Shown here in pieces: positions 40,501 to 46,745 of a stretch of DNA of 64,000 nt. Within the stretch, counting starts at the first letter, position 1. Every line of letters starts with the position of its first letter. The position numbers and the translations under genes were made by a program. The stretch lies in assembly GCF_039904985.1 (NCBI RefSeq), contig NZ_CP157005.1, positions 310,001 through 374,000 of the forward strand, written 5' to 3'. The notes beneath the pieces were generated by a model that was not told the origin of the DNA, searched no databases, and saw only the letters and a program-made list of their open reading frames with translations. Source of the DNA: Methylomonas sp. AM2-LC. GTDB lineage: Bacteria > Pseudomonadota > Gammaproteobacteria > Methylococcales > Methylomonadaceae.

Positions 40501-43500
40501 CTATGTTAGTGGCACTGACAGCGCTGACGGTCAGACTGTAGGCGCTGCTGATTTTATTCAGAACAGTTAAATCGGTGTTGTAATCGCTGTAGACCAGTGC
40601 TGCCGCCGTGGTGGGCAACGGCGAAAGTGTAATGCCGGTCGTTTGGCTGGTTAGCAAGGCATTTTCATTGCTGATGACATTGGCCAGACTATCGGTGACC
40701 GTTACGGAGGCGATATGGCTATAGGTACTTAACAGGTTAGCCACACTGCCGGCAGCAACACCAGCTACCTTGAAACTGCTGTTGATCAAGGCCAGCACTG
40801 CGGCGTCAGTAGTCAGAATCGATTGCGTGGTTGCCGTTAACGTCAGCGTGGGTGTTACGGTGTCGCTCAGGGTGATGGCGCTGATTTTCGTTACATCATT
40901 CAGCAAGCTGGATAAGTTACTGCTGCTGAAGACATTGGCTGCCGTGTCCAGTATGGCTATGTGGCTGACGCCCGTGGTGGCGAACACGCTCGGCAGATTC
41001 GCTAGAGTGACGCCAGTGACGGTCAGATTGAGCGTACCGCCATTCGTACTGATGAGATTGAGTACGTTTTTATAGCTTGTCAGTTGCGCTGCTGTTAAGG
41101 TGAGCGTTAGCGTTGCACTGTCTGAGACGGTGATCGCGGTAATTTTGGTGATGCTTGTTGACAGCGTGGGGGTATTGCTGGCCAGATTGGCTGCAAGATT
41201 AGCGGCACTATCCGATACGGTAATACTGCTGACATGACTGTTGCCGAGTACACTGGCTATGTTAGTGGCACTGACAGCGCTGACGGTCAGACTGTAGGCG
41301 CTGCTGATTTTATTCAGAACAGTTAAATCGGTGTTGTAATCGCTGTAGACCAGTGCTGCCGCCGTGGTGGGCAACGGCGAAAGTGTAATGCCGGTCGTTT
41401 GGCTGGTTAGCAAGGCATTTTCATTGCTGATGACATTGGCCAGACTATCGGTGACCGTTACGGAGGCGATATGGCTATAGGTACTTAACAGGTTAGCCAC
41501 ACTGCCGGCAGCAACACCAGCTACCTTGAAACTGCTGTTGATCAAGGCCAGCACTGCGGCGTCAGTAGTCAGAATCGATTGCGTGGTTGCCGTTAACGTC
41601 AGCGTGGGTGTTACGGTGTCGCTCAGGGTGATGGCGCTGATTTTCGTTACATCATTCAGCAAGCTGGATAAGTTACTGCTGCTGAAGACATTGGCTGCCG
41701 TGTCCAGTATGGCTATGTGGCTGACGCCCGTGGTGGCGAACACGCTCGGCAGATTCGCTAGAGTGACGCCAGTGACGGTCAGATTGAGCGTACCGCCATT
41801 CGTACTGATGAGATTGAGTACGTTTTTATAGCTTGTCAGTTGCGCTGCTGTTAAGGTGAGCGTTAGCGTTGCACTGTCTGAGACGGTGATCGCGGTAATT
41901 TTGGTGATGCTTGTTGACAGCGTGGGGGTATTGCTGGCCAGATTGGCTGCAAGATTAGCGGCACTATCCGATACGGTAATACTGCTGACATGACTGTTGC
42001 CGAGTACACTGGCTATGTTAGTGGCACTGACAGCGCTGACGGTCAGACTGTAGGCGCTGCTGATTTTATTCAGAACAGTTAAATCGGTGTTGTAATCGCT
42101 GTAGACCAGTGCTGCCGCCGTGGTGGGCAACGGCGAAAGTGTAATGCCGGTCGTTTGGCTGGTTAGCAAGGCATTTTCATTGCTGATGACATTGGCCAGA
42201 CTATCGGTGACCGTTACGGAGGCGATATGGCTATAGGTACTTAACAGGTTAGCCACACTGCCGGCAGCAACACCAGCTACCTTGAAACTGCTGTTGATCA
42301 AGGCCAGCACTGCGGCGTCAGTAGTCAGAATCGATTGCGTGGTTGCCGTTAACGTCAGCGTGGGTGTTACGGTGTCGCTCAGGGTGATGGCGCTGATTTT
42401 CGTTACATCATTCAGCAAGCTGGATAAGTTACTGCTGCTGAAGACATTGGCTGCCGTGTCCAGTATGGCTATGTGGCTGACGCCCGTGGTGGCGAACACG
42501 CTCGGCAGATTCGCTAAAGTGACGCCGGTGACGGTCAGATTGAGCGTACCGCCATTCGTACTGATGAGATTGAGTACGTTTTTATAGCTTGTCAGTTGCG
42601 CTGCTGTTAAGGTGAGCGTTAGCGTTGCACTGTCTGAGACGGTGATCGCGGTAATTTTGGTGATGCTTGTTGACAGCGTGGGGGTATTGCTGGCCAGATT
42701 GGCTGCAAGATTAGCGGCACTATCCGATACGGTAATACTGCTGACATGACTGTTGCCGAGTACACTGGCTATGTTAGTGGCACTGACAGCGCTGACGGTC
42801 AGACTGTAGGCGCTGCTGATTTTATTCAGAACAGTTAAATCGGTGTTGTAATCGCTGTAGACCAGTGCTGCCGCCGTGGTGGGCAACGGCGAAAGTGTAA
42901 TGCCGGTCGTTTGGCTGGTTAGCAAGGCATTTTCATTGCTGATGACATTGGCCAGACTATCGGTGACCGTTACGGAGGCGATATGGCTATAGGTACTTAA
43001 CAGGTTAGCCACACTGCCGGCAGCAACACCAGCTACCTTGAAACTGCTGTTGATCAAGGCCAGCACTGCGGCGTCAGTAGTCAGAATCGATTGCGTGGTT
43101 GCCGTTAACGTCAGCGTGGGTGTTACGGTGTCGCTCAGGGTGATGGCGCTGATTTTCGTTACATCATTCAGCAAGCTGGATAAGTTACTGCTGCTGAAGA
43201 CATTGGCTGCCGTGTCCAGTATGGCTATGTGGCTGACGCCCGTGGTGGCGAACACGCTCGGCAGATTCGCTAGAGTGACGCCAGTGACGGTCAGATTGAG
43301 CGTACCGCCATTCGTACTGATGAGATTGAGTACGTTTTTATAGCTTGTCAGTTGCGCTGCTGTTAAGGTGAGCGTTAGCGTTGCACTGTCTGAGACGGTG
43401 ATCGCGGTAATTTTGGTGATGCTTGTTGACAGCGTGGGGGTATTGCTGGCCAGATTGGCTGCAAGATTAGCGGCACTATCCGATACGGTAATACTGCTGA

Positions 43501-44098
43501 CATGACTGTTGCCGAGTACACTGGCTATGTTAGTGGCACTGACAGCGCTGACGGTCAGACTGTAGGCGCTGCTGATTTTATTCAGAACAGTTAAATCGGT
43601 GTTGTAATCGCTGTAGACCAGTGCTGCCAAAGTTGGTGCGTTGGTATCTGTTAGCGTAATCGTATAATTACTTGTAATTTTTGAAAATACAGAAAGATAA
43701 AGCTGTAATTGACTTGAAGAAATGGTTAAAGTTGGTGTGCTGGTATTGACTAATTCAATAGAGGCAATATTTGCCAAATTGCTCTCTAAAGTAGATATAT
43801 TGAATAAAACGCTTGACGCTGTATCCGAAATTGTCAGCGTATAGATATTGGTAATGGCATTCAGTACTGCAATGTCATTAACTAATTGCGGAGCGCTAAT
43901 GGTCAAAGGGGTAATGCTGCCAGTTTGCGTGATACCGACAATCTTGCCAGCCAAGGCCATAATGTTCAGAGCATCAATATTGGCAGCAATCTGCACTGAA
44001 CTATCAGCAATGCTTAGAGCAGCAATATTATTATTTGTTTGATAGGCACTAAGGGCCTGACTCACTGAAGATGTTGGAATTGTGAGGTTAATTGTCAT
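28592..44098 (-). CDS. Giant tandem-repeat protein (about 5170 residues)
   Basis: One uninterrupted frame. ATG 44098 (or 44101) follows AGGA by 5 (or 2) nt. There is no N-terminal signal peptide. Residues about 159-2900 are 10.9 copies of a 252-residue unit made of alternating segments such as ITVSDSAANLAANL and ITLSDTVTPTLTLT. Similar but diverged segments, Ig-like stretches (VTLTVNVSINGAAAIAVGT) and two modules ending FTQGGWY fill the C-terminal half; the protein stops at GGWYHT. I saw no cysteine and almost no Arg or Trp in the repeats. This style fits a secreted beta-rich adhesin or biofilm protein, possibly type I secreted, but I see no RTX nonapeptides and no transporter genes in the window. 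Confidence 0.85.
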   Translation of the reverse strand: MTINLTIPTSSVSQALSAYQTNNNIAALSIADSSVQIAANIDALNIMALAGKIVGITQTGSITPLTISAPQLVNDIAVLNAITNIYTLTISDTASSVLFNISTLESNLANIASIELVNTSTPTLTISSSQLQLYLSVFSKITSNYTITLTDTNAPTLAALVYSDYNTDLTVLNKISSAYSLTVSAVSATNIASVLGNSHVSSITVSDSAANLAANLASNTPTLSTSITKITAITVSDSATLTLTLTAAQLTSYKNVLNLISTNGGTLNLTVTGVTLANLPSVFATTGVSHIAILDTAANVFSSSNLSSLLNDVTKISAITLSDTVTPTLTLTATTQSILTTDAAVLALINSSFKVAGVAAGSVANLLSTYSHIASVTVTDSLANVISNENALLTSQTTGITLSPLPTTAAALVYSDYNTDLTVLNKISSAYSLTVSAVSATNIASVLGNSHVSSITVSDSAANLAANLASNTPTLSTSITKITAITVSDSATLTLTLTAAQLTSYKNVLNLISTNGGTLNLTVTGVTLANLPSVFATTGVSHIAILDTAANVFSSSNLSSLLNDVTKISAITLSDTVTPTLTLTATTQSILTTDAAVLALINSSFKVAGVAAGSVANLLSTYSHIASVTVTDSLANVISNENALLTSQTTGITLSPLPTTAAALVYSDYNTDLTVLNKISSAYSLTVSAVSATNIASVLGNSHVSSITVSDSAANLAANLASNTPTLSTSITKITAITVSDSATLTLTLTAAQLTSYKNVLNLISTNGGTLNLTVTGVTLANLPSVFATTGVSHIAILDTAANVFSSSNLSSLLNDVTKISAITLSDTVTPTLTLTATTQSILTTDAAVLALINSSFKVAGVAAGSVANLLSTYSHIASVTVTDSLANVISNENALLTSQTTGITLSPLPTTAAALVYSDYNTDLTVLNKISSAYSLTVSAVSATNIASVLGNSHVSSITVSDSAANLAANLASNTPTLSTSITKITAITVSDSATLTLTLTAAQLTSYKNVLNLISTNGGTLNLTVTGVTLANLPSVFATTGVSHIAILDTAANVFSSSNLSSLLNDVTKISAITLSDTVTPTLTLTATTQSILTTDAAVLALINSSFKVAGVAAGSVANLLSTYSHIASVTVTDSLANVISNENALLTSQTTGITLSPLPTTAAALVYSDYNTDLTVLNKISSAYSLTVSAVSATNIASVLGNSHVSSITVSDSAANLAANLASNTPTLSTSITKITAITVSDSATLTLTLTAAQLTSYKNVLNLISTNGGTLDLTVTGVTLANLPSVFATTGVSHIAILDTAANVFSSSNLSSLLNDVTKISAITLSDTVTPTLTLTATTQSILTTDAAVLALINSSFKVAGVAAGSVANLLSTYSHIASVTVTDSLANVISNENALLTSQTTGITLSPLPTTAAALVYSDYNTDLTVLNKISSAYSLTVSAVSATNIASVLGNSHVSSITVSDSAANLAANLASNTPTLSTSITKITAITVSDSATLTLTLTAAQLTSYKNVLNLISTNGGTLNLTVTGVTLANLPSVFATTGVSHIAILDTAANVFSSSNLSSLLNDVTKISAITLSDTVTPTLTLTATTQSILTTDAAVLALINSSFKVAGVAAGSVANLLSTYSHIASVTVTDSLANVISNENALLTSQTTGITLSPLPTTAAALVYSDYNTDLTVLNKISSAYSLTVSAVSATNIASVLGNSHVSSITVSDSAANLAANLASNTPTLSTSITKITAITVSDSATLTLTLTAAQLTSYKNVLNLISTNGGTLDLTVTGVTLANLPSVFATTGVSHIAILDTAANVFSSSNLSSLLNDVTKISAITLSDTVTPTLTLTATTQSILTTDAAVLALINSSFKVAGVAAGSVANLLSTYSHIASVTVTDSLANVISNENALLTSQTTGITLSPLPTTAAALVYSDYNTDLTVLNKISSAYSLTVSAVSATNIASVLGNSHVSSITVSDSAANLAANLASNTPTLSTSITKITAITVSDSATLTLTLTAAQLTSYKNVLNLISTNGGTLNLTVTGVTLANLPSVFATTGVSHIAILDTAANVFSSSNLSSLLNDVTKISAITLSDTVTPTLTLTATTQSILTTDAAVLALINSSFKVAGVAAGSVANLLSTYSHIASVTVTDSLANVISNENALLTSQTTGITLSPLPTTAAALVYSDYNTDLTVLNKISSAYSLTVSAVSATNIASVLGNSHVSSITVSDSAANLAANLASNTPTLSTSITKITAITVSDSATLTLTLTAAQLTSYKNVLNLISTNGGTLNLTVTGVTLANLPSVFATTGVSHIAILDTAANVFSSSNLSSLLNDVTKISAITLSDTVTPTLTLTATTQSILTTDAAVLALINSSFKVAGVAAGSVANLLSTYSHIASVTVTDSLANVISNENALLTSQTTGITLSPLPTTAAALVYSDYNTDLTVLNKISSAYSLTVSAVSATNIASVLGNSHVSSITVSDSAANLAANLASNTPTLSTSITKITAITVSDSATLTLTLTAAQLTSYKNVLNLISTNGGTLNLTVTGVTLANLPSVFATTGVSHIAILDTAANVFSSSNLSSLLNDVTKISAITLSDTVTPTLTLTATTQSILTTDAAVLALINSSFKVAGVAAGSVANLLSTYSHIASVTVTDSLANVISNENALLTSQTTGITLSPLPTTAAALVYSDYNTDLTVLNKISSAYSLTVSAVSATNIASVLGNSHVSSITVSDSAANLAANLASNTPTLSTSITKITAITVSDSATLTLTLTAAQLTSYKNVLNLISTNGGTLDLTVTGVTLANLPSVFATTGVSHIAILDTAANVFSSSNLSSLLNDVTKISAITLSDTVTPTLTLTATTQSILTTDAAVLALINSSFKVAGVAAGSVANLLSTYSHIASVTVTDLAANVQADLIATPSNLESNVTKITSIILTDNGTPTITLAAQTQDTNVLALINSAFKLSGVTVSNISTVLGNSHLTGFSVSDSLSNVLGGMSTLVSDNSKLGSISLTDSGTVTINLSWSTYNTDSAVLSKINTPYSLTLASVPAASVTTALSNSHVNSIAIADTAGNVASNITTLVADKNTIKAIAITDTAANIISQFSVLKNNVANLTGLNITISDNNNPLNLTVTQISNSNSLLQSINNSYTLTVSDLASNIFNNLNALSSFSSQISSIHFTDTTEPTFTLTPSTQSQITSFANVFGLINSNFMVAGVTIGNVETLLSSYSHVTAVAIADSAASISTNFDGLQALATDRVLNAITILDSAPLTLSIAQILNDSNALAKISNAFSVAVTDNSTNISANLDALESLYKKNELSSITDTTSSTPISVSLAQITTDKDVLAKLTNYTLAVTDTSTTLANLLSDFTNYLEPNANHINNITLPSNVALTLTSQQYASNIDALAEISTPYTLNISNSNNALAPLKISPFIVRAPFGSSDTVTLTVNVSINGAAAIAVGTLTTNGNTPVEFSPSLNTQPGDQWTISVTASNANGSLGAGQIEIAPGFMGSTVSSSFGTGISVQFVSLSADGTITGLPSTYSATDNHYYVLQGDSTGFTPNLSTITAAFNSTSDPTYYNSLLQYLKAGRLIIDTLDGASAPAGNFLATPAAHITVGSTTYSVPVINENFDAQQGAILVNTDSSTNQGVEMYVTPTSTNATGGVYTSLLQSIATTEQFYGFNAPTGLTAGSYNLYFYDPITGSNFTNLQVAVSSVSGGAPSQWTTVNSIFDPNTNQVTNPISLQVDTVSNLEAYAKTHTNSNTWYIISDTTQNIQNAGSGLSILMNGSQHLIGAYPTDGFVNNSNAQPTALAVTVGSSVSYVRVLQDTGTNQQAYSVLALQTKDSSGNPLPATSNTTTYTVQFYLGGVIIGTTPFIIDGIHTAQAIQLPDGLNLTSGTLTAKLSLNGGLATAIGLGLVPAGGGNPSFTSAITLWAGSANQLPATVSAINSSTLYIILDTAQNIAALTNSAVETSVLKTLSANGQLAFDLSRSGDNQLSYMQHQLIEQSNVNIANVTGYTLADSLFALQKLPSAETGVTIAIHDSIAGISQLYAQAAAIYNSTAVQNLVSTPVATALTNGQIWLTDTLANLTNSQSMQSLTSINVQGIVVADSIADYQSQFSTVKTNLNTLATHFHTTLSYEVQDSVANLQAALTNASAQTQTNLQLTSVQIDVVDNVFNLQTAFNAGSFASLSTALAGYGDSNQTIAITAKDTVANLNALLNHYTNNGLYSHIHDVTVIDSANNINTALANQNYNNINPLQIANNIAIQDSYQNVMNETLGNLTLLDNVSTLILTSGANNGDLPIQILSQPQTNGNTAINLPDLILPFMSGTLTATEAIDSAGTGTLVTISDTNNHTVIIDFENYLDNSSAKNAFTQGGWYQIGNNNAGINPTVSSVSYDASTGILTLHGTDLSTNTNDYQTNDLTLTGKGGGHYTLTNSNVIGNPNSSSVNIQLSANDELAVNALFNQNGTTANDSTNTVYQLSASNGWDTWTYNADTITAKTITVSNDAAPTISQVSYNTATGTLTFSGTGFITLNNNNYNLLQNGFSIVAGNSTYNFTISNSDTFSNVSTTGFTVTLNESNEVQQINSLLSSKLQNYTFKTATNWDNNLGTATNQTLAITRQPYSALQLIAEDNSSNILPANTVIQFSENGSILTSTVSVDGTTIFLPFQLPADAISGSLTATATVLGATSNLNIGLMPLGGGGLPANFNSSINLWVGTVSAFNQLTLTSPAANTLYVVKDTAQNLEAFAAATSATGLAANLSSNGVLAYEVTNSELSYLQQQLIELPNLNFINVADTSTLSNSLLALAQVPQLYTGETMVVHDDLARLMYASNVNETSSLVNNTLTNNNVWLTDNLAMLTNTSNSSALNAIMSDTSSQLHSFSTLQGIQVADTLAQFEAQTLSVSSINTKLSSAYGTNNIHYIVNDTYANLTPPTNTTKEVLETAVLKNFTAAVNIVDSVSNLESAYSSSFSGLTNELIAAQDSSGYTLTAKDTIANLQGLFSNSSYTGLYTLLKNINIIDSAQNIANAIENKVVNNNALNPIEVANKIIISDSFDNVNSALHIDANLLGQISELDLTTGETKTEINNHMALIVNPGTTNNNVSAVASIPELVLSFMSGTLNATETQSGANLFVSISDTHADTVTIELVGVTDAALNTTTHQGTFTQGGWYHT
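35400..43628 (-). repeat. Tandem array of a 756-bp unit, 10.9 copies
   Basis: Unit boundaries taken at the codons for AALVYSDYN recur every 756 bp: 43628, 42872, 42116 and so on to 36068, with the last unit cut at 35400 by divergence. Only a handful of base changes distinguish copies. Examples are an AAC/GAC (Asn/Asp) switch in GGTLxLTV, a private G at 38477 in copy 7, and several private changes in the last copy. The exact multiple of three keeps the frame open. Confidence 0.97.
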
Positions 44099-44101
44099 CA
44101 T

Positions 44102-44499
44102 TTTCCTAATAAAATTCAGGTATATTCAGCAAGTGATAATTAAGTTGCATTATTCTAAATAGCCAATATTTTTTGACTAAATACAGCTATGCAGAAATGT
44201 TATACGGTTTCTAACGGTTTTGATAGCGTACAAAGGTACAATTATATGAAAATTGTGTTCTGTCTATCAGAAGATTAAACCATGGGCTATATAGCTAGAC
44301 TATAGAATTAGGTTGAAAAGTAGTCACTCATTGCAAGCAATTGCATGGTTACTAATTTGATCTTACGGTTAAATTAAGCGCTGATTTCCAGCTGATGGCG
44401 GAATTTTTGAAAATGCTGTTTTGTCGAAGGTTGAGCTGGCCTGCTTACTTTCAGTAAACAGGCGGATACAAAGCCAACTAATAATTGTATAGCTGTCTA
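44102..44499. other. Gene-free stretch upstream of the giant gene
   Basis: AT-rich, with no supported ORF. It must hold the minus-strand promoter of the giant gene. TTAGTC-17 nt-TAGAAT on the minus strand around 44150-44180 is a weak candidate only. No terminator is evident after the DUF934 gene. Confidence 0.35.
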
Positions 44500-44946
44500 T
44501 CAAGGCTGATAAGTGACAGAAAAATCATTCATGCAGGATAGCGCTAAAGGAAGTTGTTGTTCGTTTTCTAATTGAAATGCATTGACACCAACGCGCATCA
44601 AATAAAATACTTGATCTGCCAGAAAATGACCTGTTGCCCGAATTTCACCCTGATATCCCAATCGCGTGCGTAACAAGCGGGCTTGCGAAAATATACGACC
44701 GTCACCAAAGCCAGGAAAATCTAGTTCAATCAGATCAAGACTGTTTAAGGTATCGGATAAATCGTTAACATTATCAGTTGAAGTTAGGCGCACCCCTCTT
44801 TTTCCAGAATGATTTAAACATTGCTGATGATGATTTTTCCAGCGATCAAGGGAAACAGTGATGTTGCCTTGATCACCGATTTCGGTTTCATTATCAACAT
44901 AAATCCAGTCGTTAGGGACGATTTGTTTATCTTTAATGATTTGCAT
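44500..44946 (-). CDS. DUF934 protein of sulfite reduction
   Basis: 148 residues, DUF934 family. Typical parts are DWIYVDNE near the start, DLIELDFPGFGDGRIFSQARLLRTRLGYQGEIRATG in the centre (positions 74-109) and the final MRVGVNAFQL. The family nearly always accompanies cysI or cysH and is thought to help assimilatory sulfite reduction. Here its ATG lies 14 nt inside the end of cysI, indicating translational coupling. cysH is not in the window. Confidence 0.87.
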   Translation of the reverse strand: MQIIKDKQIVPNDWIYVDNETEIGDQGNITVSLDRWKNHHQQCLNHSGKRGVRLTSTDNVNDLSDTLNSLDLIELDFPGFGDGRIFSQARLLRTRLGYQGEIRATGHFLADQVFYLMRVGVNAFQLENEQQLPLALSCMNDFSVTYQP

Positions 44947-46585
44947 AAATTTTGTCTTTAAAAGGTTCTAGTCCAATCCGTTTTACGGTTTGTAGAAAAG
45001 CTTCGTCTTCCAGGCGTTTTTGTACATAGACATCAAGAATATCAACGACAGTTTGTGTGATCTGACTTTTAGGGACTGAAGGTCCGAGGCGTTCGCCAAT
45101 TGCAGCCTCATTTTCAGAGGATCCACCCAAAGTGAGTTGATACCATTCTTCGCCTTTTTTGTCGACACCCAAAATACCAATATGCCCGACACTTTGATGA
45201 GCGCAGCCATTCATGCAGCCGGACATATTAATTTTAATATCGCCAATATCGTGCAGATAATCAAGATCATCCAGTGCTTCATTAATTTCTTTTGCGACGC
45301 CAATCGAGCCGGCATTGGCTAAAGAACAAAAATCCAAGCCTGGGCAGCAGATCATATCGGTGGCTGTGCCAATGTTAGGTGTTGCCAGTTGCAAAGCAGT
45401 CAGTTTTTGCCATAGGGTAAATAGATCCGCTTGTTTTATATCTGCTAAAACCAGATTTTGTCTATGAGTGCTTCTGATTTCGCCAAAGCTGTACAAATCT
45501 GCCAGTTCAGCTACAGCATCAAGTTGATCGGCAGTGATGTCGCCTGGTGGTGAATCAGGTGCTTTTAACGACAGAAAAACTATTCGATAACCAGGTATTT
45601 TATGCTGTACTGTATTAAATTTAAGCCATTTGGAAAAGTCGGTATTGGTTGCGGCAATATCTGTGTGCGTAGTATTTACTGCTGCTTTTGTATCGTAAGC
45701 AGGAGGTAAAAACTGTGCCTGCATAGCAGCAATACGTTCATCGCTAACCAGTTGGTCATTTTTAATGTGTAACCATTCATTCTCAACCAGGGCGGTAAAT
45801 TTTTCCAGTCCGGTTTCTTTAACTAAAATTTTAATGCGAGCTTTATATTTATTATCACGTCTGCCTAGCTGGTTGTATACGCGCAGTATGGCTTCGAGAT
45901 AAGAGAGTAAATATTTTTTTTCCAGAAACGGTCTAATGGTTTGCCCGATAATCGGTGTTCTGCCCAGACCGCCCCCTGCCAGAACGCGGAAACCTGTTTC
46001 TCCCTCTGCATTTTTAACCAGATAGACACCAATATCATGTAATTGCACAGCAGCGCGGTCGTGTTCAGATCCGCTGACTGCAATTTTGAATTTTCGCGGT
46101 AAGTAAGCAAACTCAGGATGTAAAGTAGTCCACTGACGGATAATTTCGCAGTAGGGACGTGGATCTTCGATTTCATCTGTGCAGACACCCGCCAGATGGT
46201 CTGAGGTAGTATTGCGCAGGCAATTACCACTGGTTTGAATAGCATGCATTTGCACTGTAGAAAGCTCTGCAAGCAAATCAGGTACTGTTTCCAATGCGGG
46301 CCAGTTATATTGGACATTTTGCCGGGTTGTAAAATGGCAATAGCCTTTGTCGTATTTACGGGCCACTTTTGCCAGCATACGTAATTGCCGAGAAGACAGT
46401 AACCCGTAGGGTACAGCTACACGCAACATCGGTGCATGGGTTTGCACGTAAAGGCCATTCATTAAGCGTAAGGCTCTAAATTCATCAGGGCCAAGTTCTC
46501 CGTTTAGGAAGCGTTGGGTCTGGCCTCTGAATTGGAGAACTCGCTGTTCAATAAGTGTTTGATCGTCGTTTGTGTATTGATACAT
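44933..46585 (-). CDS. cysI: Sulfite reductase hemoprotein (nitrite/sulfite reductase family)
   Basis: Assimilatory six-electron reduction of sulfite to sulfide, with siroheme coupled to a 4Fe-4S cluster. 550 residues. The two halves of the family are present: HFTTRQNVQYNW and TSGNCLRNTT in the first, STHRQNLVLADI in the second. Cluster/siroheme ligands are Cys-PGLDF-Cys and Cys-MNG-Cys in SGCMNGCAHQ. The ATG at 46585 fits the family; a TTG at 46609 is in frame. The electron donor partner is not in the window, so it may be of the ferredoxin-linked type. Confidence 0.9.
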   Translation of the reverse strand: MYQYTNDDQTLIEQRVLQFRGQTQRFLNGELGPDEFRALRLMNGLYVQTHAPMLRVAVPYGLLSSRQLRMLAKVARKYDKGYCHFTTRQNVQYNWPALETVPDLLAELSTVQMHAIQTSGNCLRNTTSDHLAGVCTDEIEDPRPYCEIIRQWTTLHPEFAYLPRKFKIAVSGSEHDRAAVQLHDIGVYLVKNAEGETGFRVLAGGGLGRTPIIGQTIRPFLEKKYLLSYLEAILRVYNQLGRRDNKYKARIKILVKETGLEKFTALVENEWLHIKNDQLVSDERIAAMQAQFLPPAYDTKAAVNTTHTDIAATNTDFSKWLKFNTVQHKIPGYRIVFLSLKAPDSPPGDITADQLDAVAELADLYSFGEIRSTHRQNLVLADIKQADLFTLWQKLTALQLATPNIGTATDMICCPGLDFCSLANAGSIGVAKEINEALDDLDYLHDIGDIKINMSGCMNGCAHQSVGHIGILGVDKKGEEWYQLTLGGSSENEAAIGERLGPSVPKSQITQTVVDILDVYVQKRLEDEAFLQTVKRIGLEPFKDKIYANH

Positions 46586-46745
46586 TTGAATTTTGCTGTC
46601 TATAAGCAACTATAAAATTTAGTGATAGTTTTAAGATACCGGTAGGGATTAAATGACAAAAAACATGATCTAATGATAACATGTTGCACTGATTTATACT
46701 GATTTGATAACAACTAAAACTTAATCATATGGGAAGGGGGTTGCC

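Noticed and set aside
35478..43343. Eleven identical-looking 101-codon ORFs on the plus strand every 756 bp
   Set aside because: They are antisense shadows of the tandem repeat; base and codon patterns fit the minus-strand frame, and they have no ribosome binding sites.
35400..43628. Regular spacing suggestive of a CRISPR array
   Set aside because: The period is 756 bp, the whole unit is repeated with no variable spacer, and it is protein-coding.
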